In this document: positions 21,625 to 32,438 of the stretch, piece by piece
How positions within the stretch are numbered: the stretch's first letter is position 1
How the letters are laid out: every line of letters starts with the position of its first letter
NCBI RefSeq assembly: GCF_933775445.1
Contig: NC_065872.1
Coordinates: 12,214,001-12,278,000 of the forward strand
Direction: 5' to 3'
DNA length: 64,000 nt
Origin: Argentina anserina
Taxonomy: Eukaryota; Streptophyta; Magnoliopsida; Rosales; Rosaceae
Position numbers and translations under genes: made by a program
The notes under the pieces: generated by a model
The model's database searches: none
What the model saw: the letters and a program-made list of their open reading frames with translations, nothing else
What the model was told of the DNA's origin: nothing

Positions 21625-22499
21625 CCAGTTTAAGTAAAATTCCGTTTCCATCCGTATCGATAAGTAATTACACCATAAGTAATAAATATATATATATATA
21701 TATATATATACAGGCTGAAGAGATACACAGTCTTAGGTGCATGGTGTTATCTAATTAATTCAATTAATTCTTGATAATAAAAAAGACTTGATAATACCAG
21801 TTGAAGTACATAAAATGAAAAACAATGTAACTTGTCCCATTTATATAAGTAGCCACTCTCACCGAATGCATCCCAAATGAAAACTATGTTCTTATTTTAT
21901 TCGCTGTAAAATATTTGGTATAACACGAACAACTCCAGGAAAATATAAGAAGTAAGAACATAGATTAGAACCTCTTAGTCAGTGACAGACTACACACGCC
22001 TGTGCGCACGCACGCACACATATTTCAACTTTGTTGAGTTGCACAAAACTGAACCTCAAAGTACCTGCAAGCTGATTCTTAGCTTGAAATTCTGTTTATT
22101 TTAGCTGCAATGGGAAACTGTACACCATAGCATCAGTGGCTGCTTCTTTGCTGCATAGACACAATGAAGTATCCCTTAAAAAAAAAAAAGACACAATGAA
22201 GTATAGTCAAGCTTAAACAAGAATAAGCCTAGTCGAAGCTTCTCCTTCAAATTTTTTTTGGCCACGTAGGAAAATATTACTTATGAAGTTCTTATAATAA
22301 TAGTTTAATGAAACAGAGATGAATGGTTTAGACCTATTGTTTTGCAACAAATTACTATCTAGTCCCTAACAATATTTTAGTTAATTCAAAACTCACTTCA
22401 TAATTTACTTGAGCAAATTAGGAGTACATATAACATTTTAGGACCAGTCTGCTGTCAGGGTGCCACATGACTTTACTATGATTACCGTTTTACCCCTCC
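21625..22499. other. Gap left of the large MULE
   Basis: It contains a (TA)n run at about 21687-21711 and an insertion scar at 22157-22204. No gene is recognised. The left end of the MULE probably lies between 22268 and 22500. Confidence 0.45.
22157..22204 (+). repeat. 16-bp target duplication around a 16-bp poly-A insert
   Basis: AGACACAATGAAGTAT at 22157-22172 is repeated at 22189-22204. The insert is CCCTT followed by a run of A. This is the minimal footprint of an extremely truncated LINE-type insertion. Confidence 0.7.
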
Positions 22500-22507
22500 A
22501 TTGACCC

Positions 22508-22516
22508 TATATATAA
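22508..22516 (+). promoter_or_regulatory. TATA box of the MULE transposase gene
   Basis: TATATATAA lies upstream of a CT-rich leader that starts near 22550. The exon up to 22811 appears to be 5' UTR and ends in a consensus donor (CAGGTTAG). Confidence 0.5.
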
Positions 22517-22811
22517 CCCAATTTTGACTGAAACTACAATGGTCTCAGTAGTAACACAAATCTCTCTCACATGATCATCGTCGTCCTCTTCCGATTCTAC
22601 TTTCTCTTTCATCCTAACCCTAGCTCATCAGAGATTCAAAAGACGAATCAGAGTTTCAAAGCTCGTCGAAAATTTCAGAACATCGTCAGATTTCGTCCTT
22701 CTTCGGATCATTCGTCGGAAAATACAGTCGTGAGTTCGTGTTCTCATTCGAATCATTCGTCGCAAACTGAGACTTCTAATCTCCCGAGCCTCTCTTCTCG
22801 ATCGAATTCCA

Positions 22812-23579
22812 GGTTAGATTTAAGCTTCTATTTCATTTTCATTGTGAAATTTTATGGATCTTATGCGGTTTCATGTTTTCTATTTCTATTTAGTAACACA
22901 GTAGCAGGTTTATTGTTGTTTTGGATTGTTGAATTAGTGCAGTAGCAGTATTAGTTTGTTTTGGGATGATGTCTAGTTTTCTATTGTTGTTCTAATTTAC
23001 ATAGTAGCAGGAAATTGTTGGTTTGTATTGTTGAATCAGCACAATAGCAGTATTAGTTAGTTTTGAAATATGTAGTTGTTTGTGTTTACACAGTAGCAGT
23101 TTCTATATTCTAATCATTTTGTGAAACAAATATTTGTGAAATTGATTAGGCTTTTAGATCTATCAACTCAGTAGCAGATTACTGATAGTATCAGTATTAG
23201 TTAGTTTTGAAATATGTAACTGTTTTTGTTTACACAGTAGCAGTTTCTATATTCTAATCATTTTGTGAAATAGATGTTTGTGAAATTGATTAGGTTTTTA
23301 GATCTATCAACTCAGTAGCATATTACTAATAGTAGTAGTATTAGTTAGTTTTGAAATATGTAGCTATTTGTGTTTACACAATAGTAGTTTCTATATTCTA
23401 ATCATTTTGTGAAATAGATATTTTTTGTAAAATAGATTAGTTGTTTAGATCTATCAACTCAGTAGCAGAATACTATCATATTATATTTTCAATCAAGATA
23501 GTAGCATATTACTGATAGTAGCAGTATCAGTTGTTTAGCAAATTTGTTTTTAATGCTTCAATTCTTTTGTTGTTTTGTA
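22812..23579 (+). other. Leader intron of the MULE transposase gene
   Basis: GT at 22812 follows CCAG and the intron ends TTTTGTAG at 23579, two bases before the ATG of the transposase. It is AT-rich and has about nine AGTAGCA motifs, many in a tandem array. A long intron just upstream of the start is typical of 5'-UTR introns that raise expression. Confidence 0.6.
23040..23480 (+). repeat. 144-bp tandem repeat in the MULE leader intron
   Basis: TATTAGTTAGTTTTGAAATA recurs at 23051, 23195 and 23339, exactly 144 bp apart. Each unit carries two AGTAGCA-type sites, one before CAGTTTCTATATTC and one after ATCTATCAACTC. Confidence 0.9.
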
Positions 23580-23581
23580 GT

Positions 23582-25983
23582 ATGTCGAAGCAAATATATG
23601 GCCGATTCACGTATGGGACAGAGACAGTTCTTCTACTTATTTCAGCCGTCACTACTTATGAAGACATGTGTCTCCAAGTTTGTAAAAGGTTCCACTATAT
23701 TAAGAATAGTCGGTTTGTAATGAGGTATGCGCTTACTAGTTGTTTAAACTGCCAATTGGAGTGTTATGTTGATATCTTAGTCATGTTAGCTGTATTTGAG
23801 ATGTTAGGCGTTCCATTTATTGATATACATGTTCGTGATATTGGAGGTTGTTCTAAGGTGTCTTCTGATATGGTCGAAAATAGTACTGTTGTGAGTTGTG
23901 ATGATTCCAACTGTGAAAATGATGATAACATGATAGTTGCGAATTTTGTTAGCAACAACTCTAAAAGAAAGTATCTCTCGAGTTAATGGAGTGCCAATAT
24001 TAATAGAATTGATCAAGTCTTCATTGGGGGAGCTACTGAATTTAGGGACGCACTTTGCAAATATGCAGTGGAGAAAGGATTTCAGTTTACCTATGCCAAA
24101 AATTTCAAGTTTCGCATCAGTGCCAATTGTTCTAAGAAGGATTCAGATGGGTGTGAATGGTATATATATGCTTCATTAGATAAGGCTACTGGATATTTCC
24201 ACATCACAAAATTGGTACATAAAAATTCTTGTATTGGTGTTGTGCGGCAACAAAAGCATAGGAGGCTAGGATCCAAAGTAATTTCCAATATAATTGTTGA
24301 GAAAGTGAAATCTGATCCTATGATTACGCCGAAAGAAATTATAAGCCACTTCAAGGATGATTTTAGATTGGTGATTCCCTATTACATGGCCTATAGAGGC
24401 AAGGAGTCTGCTCAACATCTTTTGAATGGTAATGAGGCCCTTGGATATGCTCTACTACCTTGGTATATCGACACACTGAAGAGAACAAATCCAGACTCAT
24501 ATTGCATCCTTGACTCTAAGGAAGGTCATATTCAACAATTGTTCATATTTTATGCAACTAGCATAAAGGGATTCAGGTATTGTCGGCCAATGTTGTTTCT
24601 TGATGGTACTTTTATTAAAAACAAAAAAGAGTGTTTTGCTAAGTGCTTGTGCAAAGACAGGGAACAAAAGTAAGCAAACTTATTGTCAAGGTTTTAATTT
24701 TGATCTAATTATTTGATCTGTTGCTGTGTCTCTATGTAGTAGCAGATTAGTTTAAAATTTTTATGTTACTTGTGTTCTGTGACCCTGACAGTAGCAGGCC
24801 TTTTTTAATGTGCAATTTTGTATTGCACATTCTCTACCTTACAATATCATATTTTTTCATTGTAACAGGCTTTGTTATCATAATTTCCTTTTACCTTATA
24901 GTAGCAGCCTTTTTTCCTTTTACATGCATTGTCAGATATACTTTGTGTCTGGGCTCAGTAGCAGTGTCAATAGCATTTTATGGGAGTAGCAGTTATCATG
25001 TTTTCTTGCTATGTTTCATCCAATATTCGATTGTTATTTTGCAGATGTTTTTCCATTTGCTTTCTTTATTGTTGACTCTGAGAACAAAGAAAACTGTAAA
25101 TGATTCGTTGAACAATTAGCAATCATATTGGCGGATGACTACCGTCATTTTGTGTTCATGTCAGACTGTGGGACTGGTTTTTTGGATGCTGTGAAACAAG
25201 TCTTCCCAGGCACGCCTCACTCTTACTGCATCAAGCATTTGAAAGACAACCTTAACGGCAGGTATCCAAGTTCCTTTGGTGCTACTTTCAAGAAACAAAT
25301 TGTCTGATTGTTCCAACAGTGTGCGTATGCCCGCACCATTGATCTCTTTAATGAAAGGATGGAGGAGTTAAAAAGGCAAAGTCTTAAGCAGAGTGAGTCA
25401 TTTCTTACCAATTTGTTCCCTAAAAATTATGCTATTGCTTCTTCCCTGGGAAGAGGTATGGTGAAATGAGCAATGCCCTGGCAGAGAGCTTTAATAATAT
25501 GATTAAAGATGAGAAATGCATGCCACTCCCTCAGTTGCTTGAATACATTCGTGTGAGGGTTATGGAAAATTTTCAAGCTAGGCGGGCTGAGTCTGCTACT
25601 TGGAAGAGTGTTTTGTGTCCCAAAATGGAGAAAAAGTTGTCAAAGAGGTTTGAAACAGTGAGGCATTGGAAAGTAAGTTAGTCAATTGATGAAATCTTTG
25701 AGGTTTCTACAGAGGATAGCATGGTTACATTGAAAATTATTGGAAGACATAATTTTACAAGAGTGCACATCAACATCCTATATATCCTCTGTCAGATCTT
25801 GATAAGCCGAATCCTAGCAGCTTTGGTGATTCAGCTATGAAACCATATATTACTCGAGTACCAGGTGGAAGACCAAGGACAAGGAGGATCTGTTCGTTTG
25901 GGGAAGAGGCCAGACCGATGCAATGCCAACGTTGTAAGCAAATTGGTCACCACAACAGCAGGTCATGCACTTTTGTTATCTGA
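23582..25983 (+). pseudogene. Mutator-like transposase (mudrA type), damaged
   Basis: Start ATG at 23582 follows the leader-intron acceptor. Domains in order: a PB1-like N-terminus (MSKQIYGRFTYG to VPFIDIHVRD); an acidic linker; the MuDR DNA-binding domain (FRDALCKYAVEKGFQF, then Cys/His-containing ISANCSKKD and LVHKNSC); the MULE catalytic domain (RPMLFLDGTFIKNK, then after an intron at about 24671-25112 FMSDCGTGFLDAVKQVFP and HSYCIKHLKDNL); SWIM-region remnants (NALAESFNNMIKD); and a C-terminal knuckle (MQCQRCKQIGHHNSRSC). Asp residues of the RNase-H-like fold are visible in FLDGTF and MSDCGTG. A TAA at about 23984, a TGA at about 25305 and a shift near 25466 break the frame. The gene would mobilise the element and its derivatives. 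Confidence 0.85.
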
Positions 25984-26900
25984 GCAGTAGCAGATTCATT
26001 CAGGAGCATTAGCAGTAGCAGAGACGACGTGTAGCTGTGGCGAGTGATATGAAATGACATTACATTTAAATGTTACTTTCTTTACCTTGTTGAGATTTTT
26101 ATATTTTCTATTCCATGATGAACCTAGTTATTTTTTGTCATGGATTTGGCGGTAGCACATGACATTGATTTGCTGTCGTAAATATTACGTATACCAAATT
26201 TTCACAAAAACAAGTTTTAAAACACAGATTGAAATATGTAGTGGCGACTATCTAGCATTGTTGTTTATAATGAATTATGTTTTTGTTTTTGCATAGATTT
26301 GTGCATGTTTAGTGTAGTGGCAGGGTCTTCTCGGTGCAGCGACAAGCTGCATCACTTATGATCAATATGTTTTCATTTGTAGCGTGTTTTGTGTGTCTCT
26401 TTCCTTGTGTTTAGATTATTATTTTGGTTTGTTGAGAACTTGTGGTCTTTGTTCCTTTTAACTTCAGTATCACACATTTTTACAACTCAATAACTCGCTT
26501 TAATAGAAGTTTAGAAGAGTACAAGTCAGTAGCATGATATCAGGATTAAAACATTGTGCATGCTTTTCATTACGAAAGCACAACCTGCTTTAAACATTAC
26601 TAGTCCAATCTCATTGGAATTAACAAGTGAAAGTATTTAATTCACAATTAGAAACACAAAATATAGTAGATAATAGCCAGCGTGTTTCGACCTGTCATAT
26701 CAAATTACAAGATCCCAAGTTCTTTTTAAACGCAAAATATGTGCAAAAGTAGCATTGTTTTCATAGAGGATTCTAATCCACCACATTCCTAACTATAGTA
26801 GCGGTTTCATTTGCACTTTTTCTTTCCTTTCACAACTTTCTCCACCTTAAAGCCCTTTATCTCCTTTCTTTCCAATCAGTGCTTCCTTTGATCCTCTTTA
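25984..26900. other. Convergent 3' region of the two MULE genes
   Basis: AT-rich DNA with several AGTAGCA motifs (25986, 26013, 26528, 26749). No coding sequence is recognised. Confidence 0.5.
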
Positions 26901-26934
26901 TCACAAATCAAGTCTTCGGAGCAGTATCAGGTTC

Positions 26935-27262
26935 AATACACTTCTTGCTGCCAACAACAGTAGCAGCTCCATCACCATTCTTGGCTGCAGTAGCACTTGC
27001 CCTTGTAGCGCCATCAATAGTATCAGCTTGAACACACTTCTTGCTGCCAACAACAGTAGCAGCTCCATCACCATTCTTAACCGCAGTAGCACTTGCCCTT
27101 GTAGCGCCATCAATAGTATCAGCTTGAACACACTTCTTGCTGCCAACAACAGTAACAGCTCCATCACCATTCTTGGCCGCAATACCACCTGCACTTGTAG
27201 CACCATCAATAGTATCACCTTGAACACACTTCTTGCTGCCAACAACAGTAGCATTCATAGCT
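26935..27262 (-). repeat. 96-bp tandem repeat encoding a 32-aa unit
   Basis: CCAACAACAG recurs at 26951, 27047, 27143 and 27239, exactly 96 bp apart. On the minus strand each unit encodes VVGSKKCVQADTIDGATRA plus 13 more residues. Each unit holds up to two AGTAGCA motifs. Confidence 0.92.
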
Positions 27263-27825
27263 CCGTCACCATTCACATTCACACCCTTTTCGCCTTGATG
27301 CATTCTTATAAGTTTAAGCAATTGTCTTTCCACAAGTGGATCTCTTCTTCTTTATCATTTAGTGCCTCCTCCAATGAGATGATTTTTCCATCTTTTAGCT
27401 TCAATTTATCCTTCAACAAGCAGATATCTCCTTCGTTCACCTTTAGTTTCCCCTTCAACTTCTTCTACTTCTTTTTCAATTTCTCATTCTCATTAAAAAG
27501 CTTAGCAATGAACTTATTTTTTACGATGTAGCTATTGATCGCTGATCCCATCATATCTTGCTTTAGCATGCATTTATTTTTCCAATACTGCACGGTTGTC
27601 TCTTCATCTTCATCATCACTGCTATGCGGCATATATCCATCTTCCAATGCAATTCGTTCCATCATTTGCACCCAATCATTGATGTCATCTAGACTACACC
27701 TTATATCGTCCTTCTCATCTTCATTGAAAAAATTCTTCATTATTTCTTCTACACCTGTTACAGTCTCTTCATTGTTTTCAAGTGCATCACCCTCTTCAGT
27801 TGTAGCTCCTAAAACTGTGTCACGA

Positions 27826-28230
27826 TTCTCAATAGTAGCTACGTTGGACTGGTTGTGTCGCCCCCCAAATACTGTGTCAAAGCTAAGCCATCCTCATTAG
27901 GACCCTCAATTTCCTTTAATAACAAATTAAGGAAAACATAAGAAAGTGAAACATATCAAAAGAAGCATGTAGAACTTTAAGAAACTAAATACCAAAACCA
28001 ACCTTATTTACCTTCATTTTGATTGCATTGTTCACTTCCTCAGTCAGTTTCATTGGCGAAACCTTGTCATCTGCTACTGTATCATGATTTTCAGTAGCAG
28101 TTACGTCAGACTGGTTTTCTCGCCCCCCCCCCCAAATACCGTGTCAAAGCTAAAGCCATCCTCATTAGCACCCCCAGTTTCCTTTAATAACAAATTGAGC
28201 AAAACGTAAGAAAGTGAAACATACCAAAAC
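27826..28230 (-). repeat. Duplicated exon/intron segment in the accessory gene
   Basis: A block at about 27826-27965 recurs at about 28086-28230 (ACTGGTT...TCGCC, C-run, CTTTAATAACAAATT, AAGAAAGTGAAACAT), an offset of about 262 bp. The C-run is 6 bases in one copy and 11 in the other. Confidence 0.75.
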
Positions 28231-29784
28231 AAAATAAAGACATTGTTAGGTAAAATGTATATAATACTAAAATGTAATTGAATCTACTATACATGTAATT
28301 GTGCTTCGTACTTACCCATTCTCTTAGTGACAGGTATTCAAATTCCTTAGAGCCTTTGGTAGCATTCTCCTCACTTTGCGCAGTAGCACTCTGAGCGCTT
28401 TGTCCTGTTTTAGCTTTCTTCTTAGCTTTCATCGCAATTTTTTTTGGCATTCCCTCATTCTTATCTCCTCGCCTTCTTTTTGCTATCTTTTTCTGCCTAA
28501 TAGCAACATTCTTTGGAGGAGGGCTCTCAAAGTCATCATCGTTGTCAGCATCTCTGTATCTCTCTTCTATACCAACTGTTTTTTCCATTTCTTTTGCAGT
28601 ATCAATCTGTAAAAGATAGAAATATATTAGAAAGAAGAAAATTTTCAAATCACATAATCACCAAGATCTATATATAATACTTCAGGTTAGTTCCACGATC
28701 GAGTTGCTATTACCTCAATTTCATATGTTTTCATTTTACTCAAAGTTTTGCATAAATCCGGGAGACTCCACTTGACGAACCCTGGAGTCATCTTCTCTCT
28801 GCCTTCAATTTCAATAAGTATGGTAGTCCTCTCGCATATCCAGTACTATTAACAGAAACAATGCAGATGTAAGTACAACATACTTCAATTATTCAAAATT
28901 AATGGTAAAATTAGCAATAGTGAGTTTTACTGGAATAACATCCACTGATTTTCCTGGTTTTCCCTTTTGGGATATTCCTCAAACAATGAAACAGGTAGCC
29001 CTCACACTTGCTGCCCAATTATACTTGTTCATTGTTTCAATGTCGGTTATGCACTTGCAGTAGCTCCACCCCAAGGTTGATCCCGAGCTTGCAAAAAGTA
29101 GTTGATGAAAAGATGCAAATCAACAAACTAACAAGATTAGCAACCCTCTCTGGAGTTTTTTCCACCAACTGTTTATCAATGCATCGACGGATAGCTCCTC
29201 TTTTTATCCTACTGCTATGCTAAAAAAACTTCTTCGCAATAGGATTGTCGTCTGGCTTTCTTGAATCATTCAATGGGTTTGGCACCATTAGCCCTGTTTT
29301 TTTGTTTGGCAACCCTAGAATAAACTCCACATCTGATACTGCTAATTCAGAAATCTGATTTCGAAACTTGAGCTTGTTTATTAATGGCTCAAAAGACTGG
29401 ATTAATTTTTTCATCTCTTTATCTTTTTTCTTTGCCGTCTTCTCAGTCACATATCCATTGTGATACACTTCAATCAAGTTCCAGAAGGGCGTCTTCTTGA
29501 ACTCCCTCATAATGCTTTTCGTTCTTTGCCATCTAGCTTCTGATATACCATCTTGTATATGTCTTGGAAAGCAGACATGTAACACTTTACTTGCACTTCA
29601 TCCTTTTTCCCCTTGTCTTGCTCCTCCCTGTGCTCATCTTGGTAAGCAATCATACCACACTCATCATCATTTTTCTACCTTTTGAACTTTATTTTACCCG
29701 CTGGAGCTTTTATTCGAATCGGTTTGACACAATCTACTACTGCCTAAAAGCATTATAGCATGATCAATGTCAATAAAGACTACA

Positions 29785-30090
29785 GTACAATAATTAAACA
29801 CCACAGTAGCATAATCAAACACCATAGTAACAACAAAAACACATAGTAGCACAATTGACAACATAATAGCGTAATCAGTTGCGCAATCGACAACACAATA
29901 GCATAATTGACAAAACAGAAGGATAATCAACAACATAGTAGCATAATTAGTAGCACAATTGACAACACAGTAGCATAATCGACACCATAGTAACAAAATC
30001 AGTAGCAAAATCGACAACACAGTAGCATATTTGGCAACACAGTAGCACAATCAAGAATACAATAACACAATCACAATAATAACATAATCA
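29785..30090 (+). repeat. ~20-bp minisatellite with core CAGTAGCA
   Basis: About 14 imperfect units of ACAACACAGTAGCATAATCG. Most keep AGTAGCA or differ by one base. It lies in the 5' part of the accessory gene. Confidence 0.85.
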
Positions 30091-30978
30091 AAACAATAGA
30101 GAAAAAACTTCTACTACCTCAAACATCATAGTAGCATGAATAATTATTTCCGTGAAACTTAAGGTTTCGAAACCAATACTAGCAAAGGCCACCTCACATG
30201 TTCCTCTTACAATTTCTAGACACTGAAAACAACATTAAGAGTTTACAACTTACCCCATCGCCTTATATTGAATTACTTTCACTGAATCGTCGGGCTACTA
30301 CTACTAGAAATCTTAAGGTGAAATCGAATCAAAACTGCTACTGCCTCAAACGCGTTGCCATACCTGTAAATTTAGTGAAATCGTTGTTGAAATCAATTGA
30401 CATGAGCCTAGTTTTCAAATTAACCGATAAAAAAATTGAAATCAAAGAAAATCAAACTAATATGTTACTCATCAATTGAGACATAACGATCTGAAGAACA
30501 ATGACTGCTACTGCGATTTGAAGAAATGTGATTTGAAGATACGAAGAAGATGACGAGCGATATGTGAAGAAGATGCGAGGGGCTATCTACTACTATGACG
30601 AGGAAATGTGAAATCCAGAATTTAGGTTTCGATTTGGGGATGGAGCATAAATATATAGAAGTGGCAGATGCATAATTAATTGAAACGATGCTGTTTTTTC
30701 GTCATTTGCAAAATGGGCTCAGAGGCAGGCATGTACTTTTATGTTGTTGGGTTTGGACTTGGGTCCTAATTTGTATAAAAAATATTAAAAATGATTTCTC
30801 TGCTACTATAAATTTGGTCTGTACTGTTAAGTAATTTTCCCATTGTTTTAGGTTGATTTCGTTGTTTCATTAGGTAACAGAGTAAACAGACGCTCTGGTT
30901 CCTAGTTTGATTATGTTTCCAAATCTAATATGGACAAAAAACTTTCTCCTTAAATTATAGAAGAAATTGTGATTTTTT

Positions 30979-32110
30979 GGGGTAAATTATAAATTAGTAC
31001 CAAATGACAACCTAAATTTATAGAAGAAAATTAATTGTTTTAGTTCTATTACTTCGATAGTTCTGTATGGTACCATAAAGCTCCAAAGTGATGGTAGCCA
31101 GTGATATAAAAGCACATAAATGAATGACAAATTGAAAATACATGCAAGCTGAAGCCATATTTAGCTGATAATCCTAATATAAAAGCATAGATGTCATGTT
31201 GTCATTGTCTCAATTAATTAGAAATTAGAAAATAGTCAACAAGCTTTGAACAAAATTAGAAAACAATAACTTTTTAAATATTTTCCGGACTGTTTTATCC
31301 TTTGTTACACTATTTCCCTTTTTATTTTTCATTTTCTCTTCTAATTACGGCCATAACTTTGTTGTCTGGGGATAAATTTAAGCGTGGTTGGTACCATTGG
31401 AATGATCTATCTCTCATATTTCATTTGATACCCTATCCACTCCGAACCAACCACCCAACAAGGTGCATTAACCCTCGCAAGGGGCTTCCGCCATCCATAG
31501 TGGTGCTCCAACCTATTCTGGCAAAATCGGAACTTAAAGCTCCTTAATTCTAGTTATTCTGTTCATTTTGAACATACTTGTACCAATCTCCTTTGAATTT
31601 TAATATAATTTCATATATTTAGACATATCTCTCTCTATGTTTCTATATTATCTTTATGATGCATGATGATCATTGTAGACCCTAGTTTAGTGTCCTTTGA
31701 GGTAATCCTTCTTGTTTTCTATAGATGTAGGTGACATATGTTTTAACATATGGATTGATCAGCTCATTCTTTTATTATTATGAAGAATTTTGTTGTTGAA
31801 GAAGATTTAAAAAAAAAGACATATCTCTCGGCATGTCACACTACTTGTTACACTGCTTTCTGTAACTATGTTGTGACAAGAAGAAATGAGGAAAAAATGA
31901 CAAGTAGTTTCTTCCGTCGCCATTCTTGCCGTTGCCCATAGCTTCATCCGTGCTTAGATTACTTGTTCTCAAGCCATTAAGCCTCAAAATCCAAATAACA
32001 ATAATCAAAGGCTCGGATTATTGTTAACTAATGGAGTGACTTTTTTTATTTAAAAAAATTACTTAACTATTTTCTAATTCCAAATGTCGCAAGTGATTTT
32101 TTTTTTTTAA
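30979..32110. mobile_element. Diverged relative of the 18884-20641 element
   Basis: The stretch at 31310-31660 aligns with the duplicated block of the 18884-20641 element (CGGCCATAAC, TTGGTACC, TTTCATTTGATA, CCACTCCGAA). Its end (GTCGCAAGTGATTTTTTT) also matches. GGGGTAAATTATAAATTAGT near 30979 may be its left end. It has only a vestige of the TGTCACA repeat. No target duplication was found. Confidence 0.5.
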
Positions 32111-32438
32111 ATCTACGAAAGAAAACCAAGGTTGAGCAGATGTGGACGAGCTAAGAGGCCACACCTTCCCCCAACGGTCGTGCTCCCACATACAACATGT
32201 TGTGCTTATACAGTGAAATCTTGTTTTTTCTATCTATAAACAAGGTAGCGGGTGGCCAACCCACCTGGGAAGCACTCTTTGGACTTTTCAAACAAAGCTA
32301 ATCTTTCTGTGGTACTTCTTTCCCATGCTTTTTGTTGGTCAAAACCCCACTACACCGCTCTATAGGCGATATTCCACTTTCAGTCCCTTATTGAACGAAC
32401 TGAACTTAACCAGATTGCACTGATTAAGCAGAAGAAAG

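Larger units (their letters stand above)
26900..30484 (-). pseudogene. MULE accessory gene: nuclear, basic, coiled-coil protein (candidate VANC/DUF1985-like)
   Basis: Read on the minus strand. An N-terminal globular region (29585-28938 with a frame break near 29220) has the blocks KKTPFWNLIEVYHNGYVTE and SELAVSDVEFILGLPNKK. It continues after an intron at about 28846-28712 with YWICERTTILIEIEGRE. Next comes a very basic exon (about 28612-28320) with KKIAKRRRGDK and KKIAMKAKKKAK, likely nuclear localisation signals. Then an acidic helix and a coiled coil (27740 to about 27330), and a C-terminal 32-aa tandem repeat. I recall similar N-terminal regions in transposon-linked plant proteins, some with DUF1985 or Ulp1 domains. 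No catalytic motif was seen. Several stops and shifts suggest decay, though some may be unrecognised introns. Exons upstream of 29585 were not resolved. Confidence 0.55.
22500..30840. mobile_element. Large MULE with convergent transposase and accessory genes (VANDAL/MuDR-like layout)
   Basis: A mudrA-like transposase gene runs on + (promoter near 22508, coding from 23582 to about 25983). A multi-exon gene runs on - from about 30.5 kb down to about 26.9 kb, so the 3' ends face each other as in maize MuDR. AGTAGCA or its complement occurs more than 30 times from about 22.9 to 30.8 kb and is rare elsewhere in the window. No clear long TIR or target duplication was found. The right end may be GGGAAAATTACTTAA (complement, at about 30840) and a similar GGAAAATATTACTTA lies at 22269, but their flanks do not match. 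Boundaries are approximate. Confidence 0.7.

Noticed and set aside
22571..22945. 124-aa ORF at the start of the MULE
   Set aside because: It runs through a consensus splice donor at 22812 into an AT-rich intron; the exon is better read as 5' UTR.
27028..27531. 167-aa Ser/Asn-rich plus-strand ORF
   Set aside because: It is antisense to the 96-bp coding repeat of the accessory gene.
22268..30842. GGAAAATATTACTTA and the complement of TAAGTAATTTTCCC as MULE ends
   Set aside because: The termini look alike but the adjoining 9-bp sequences do not match, so boundaries were left approximate.
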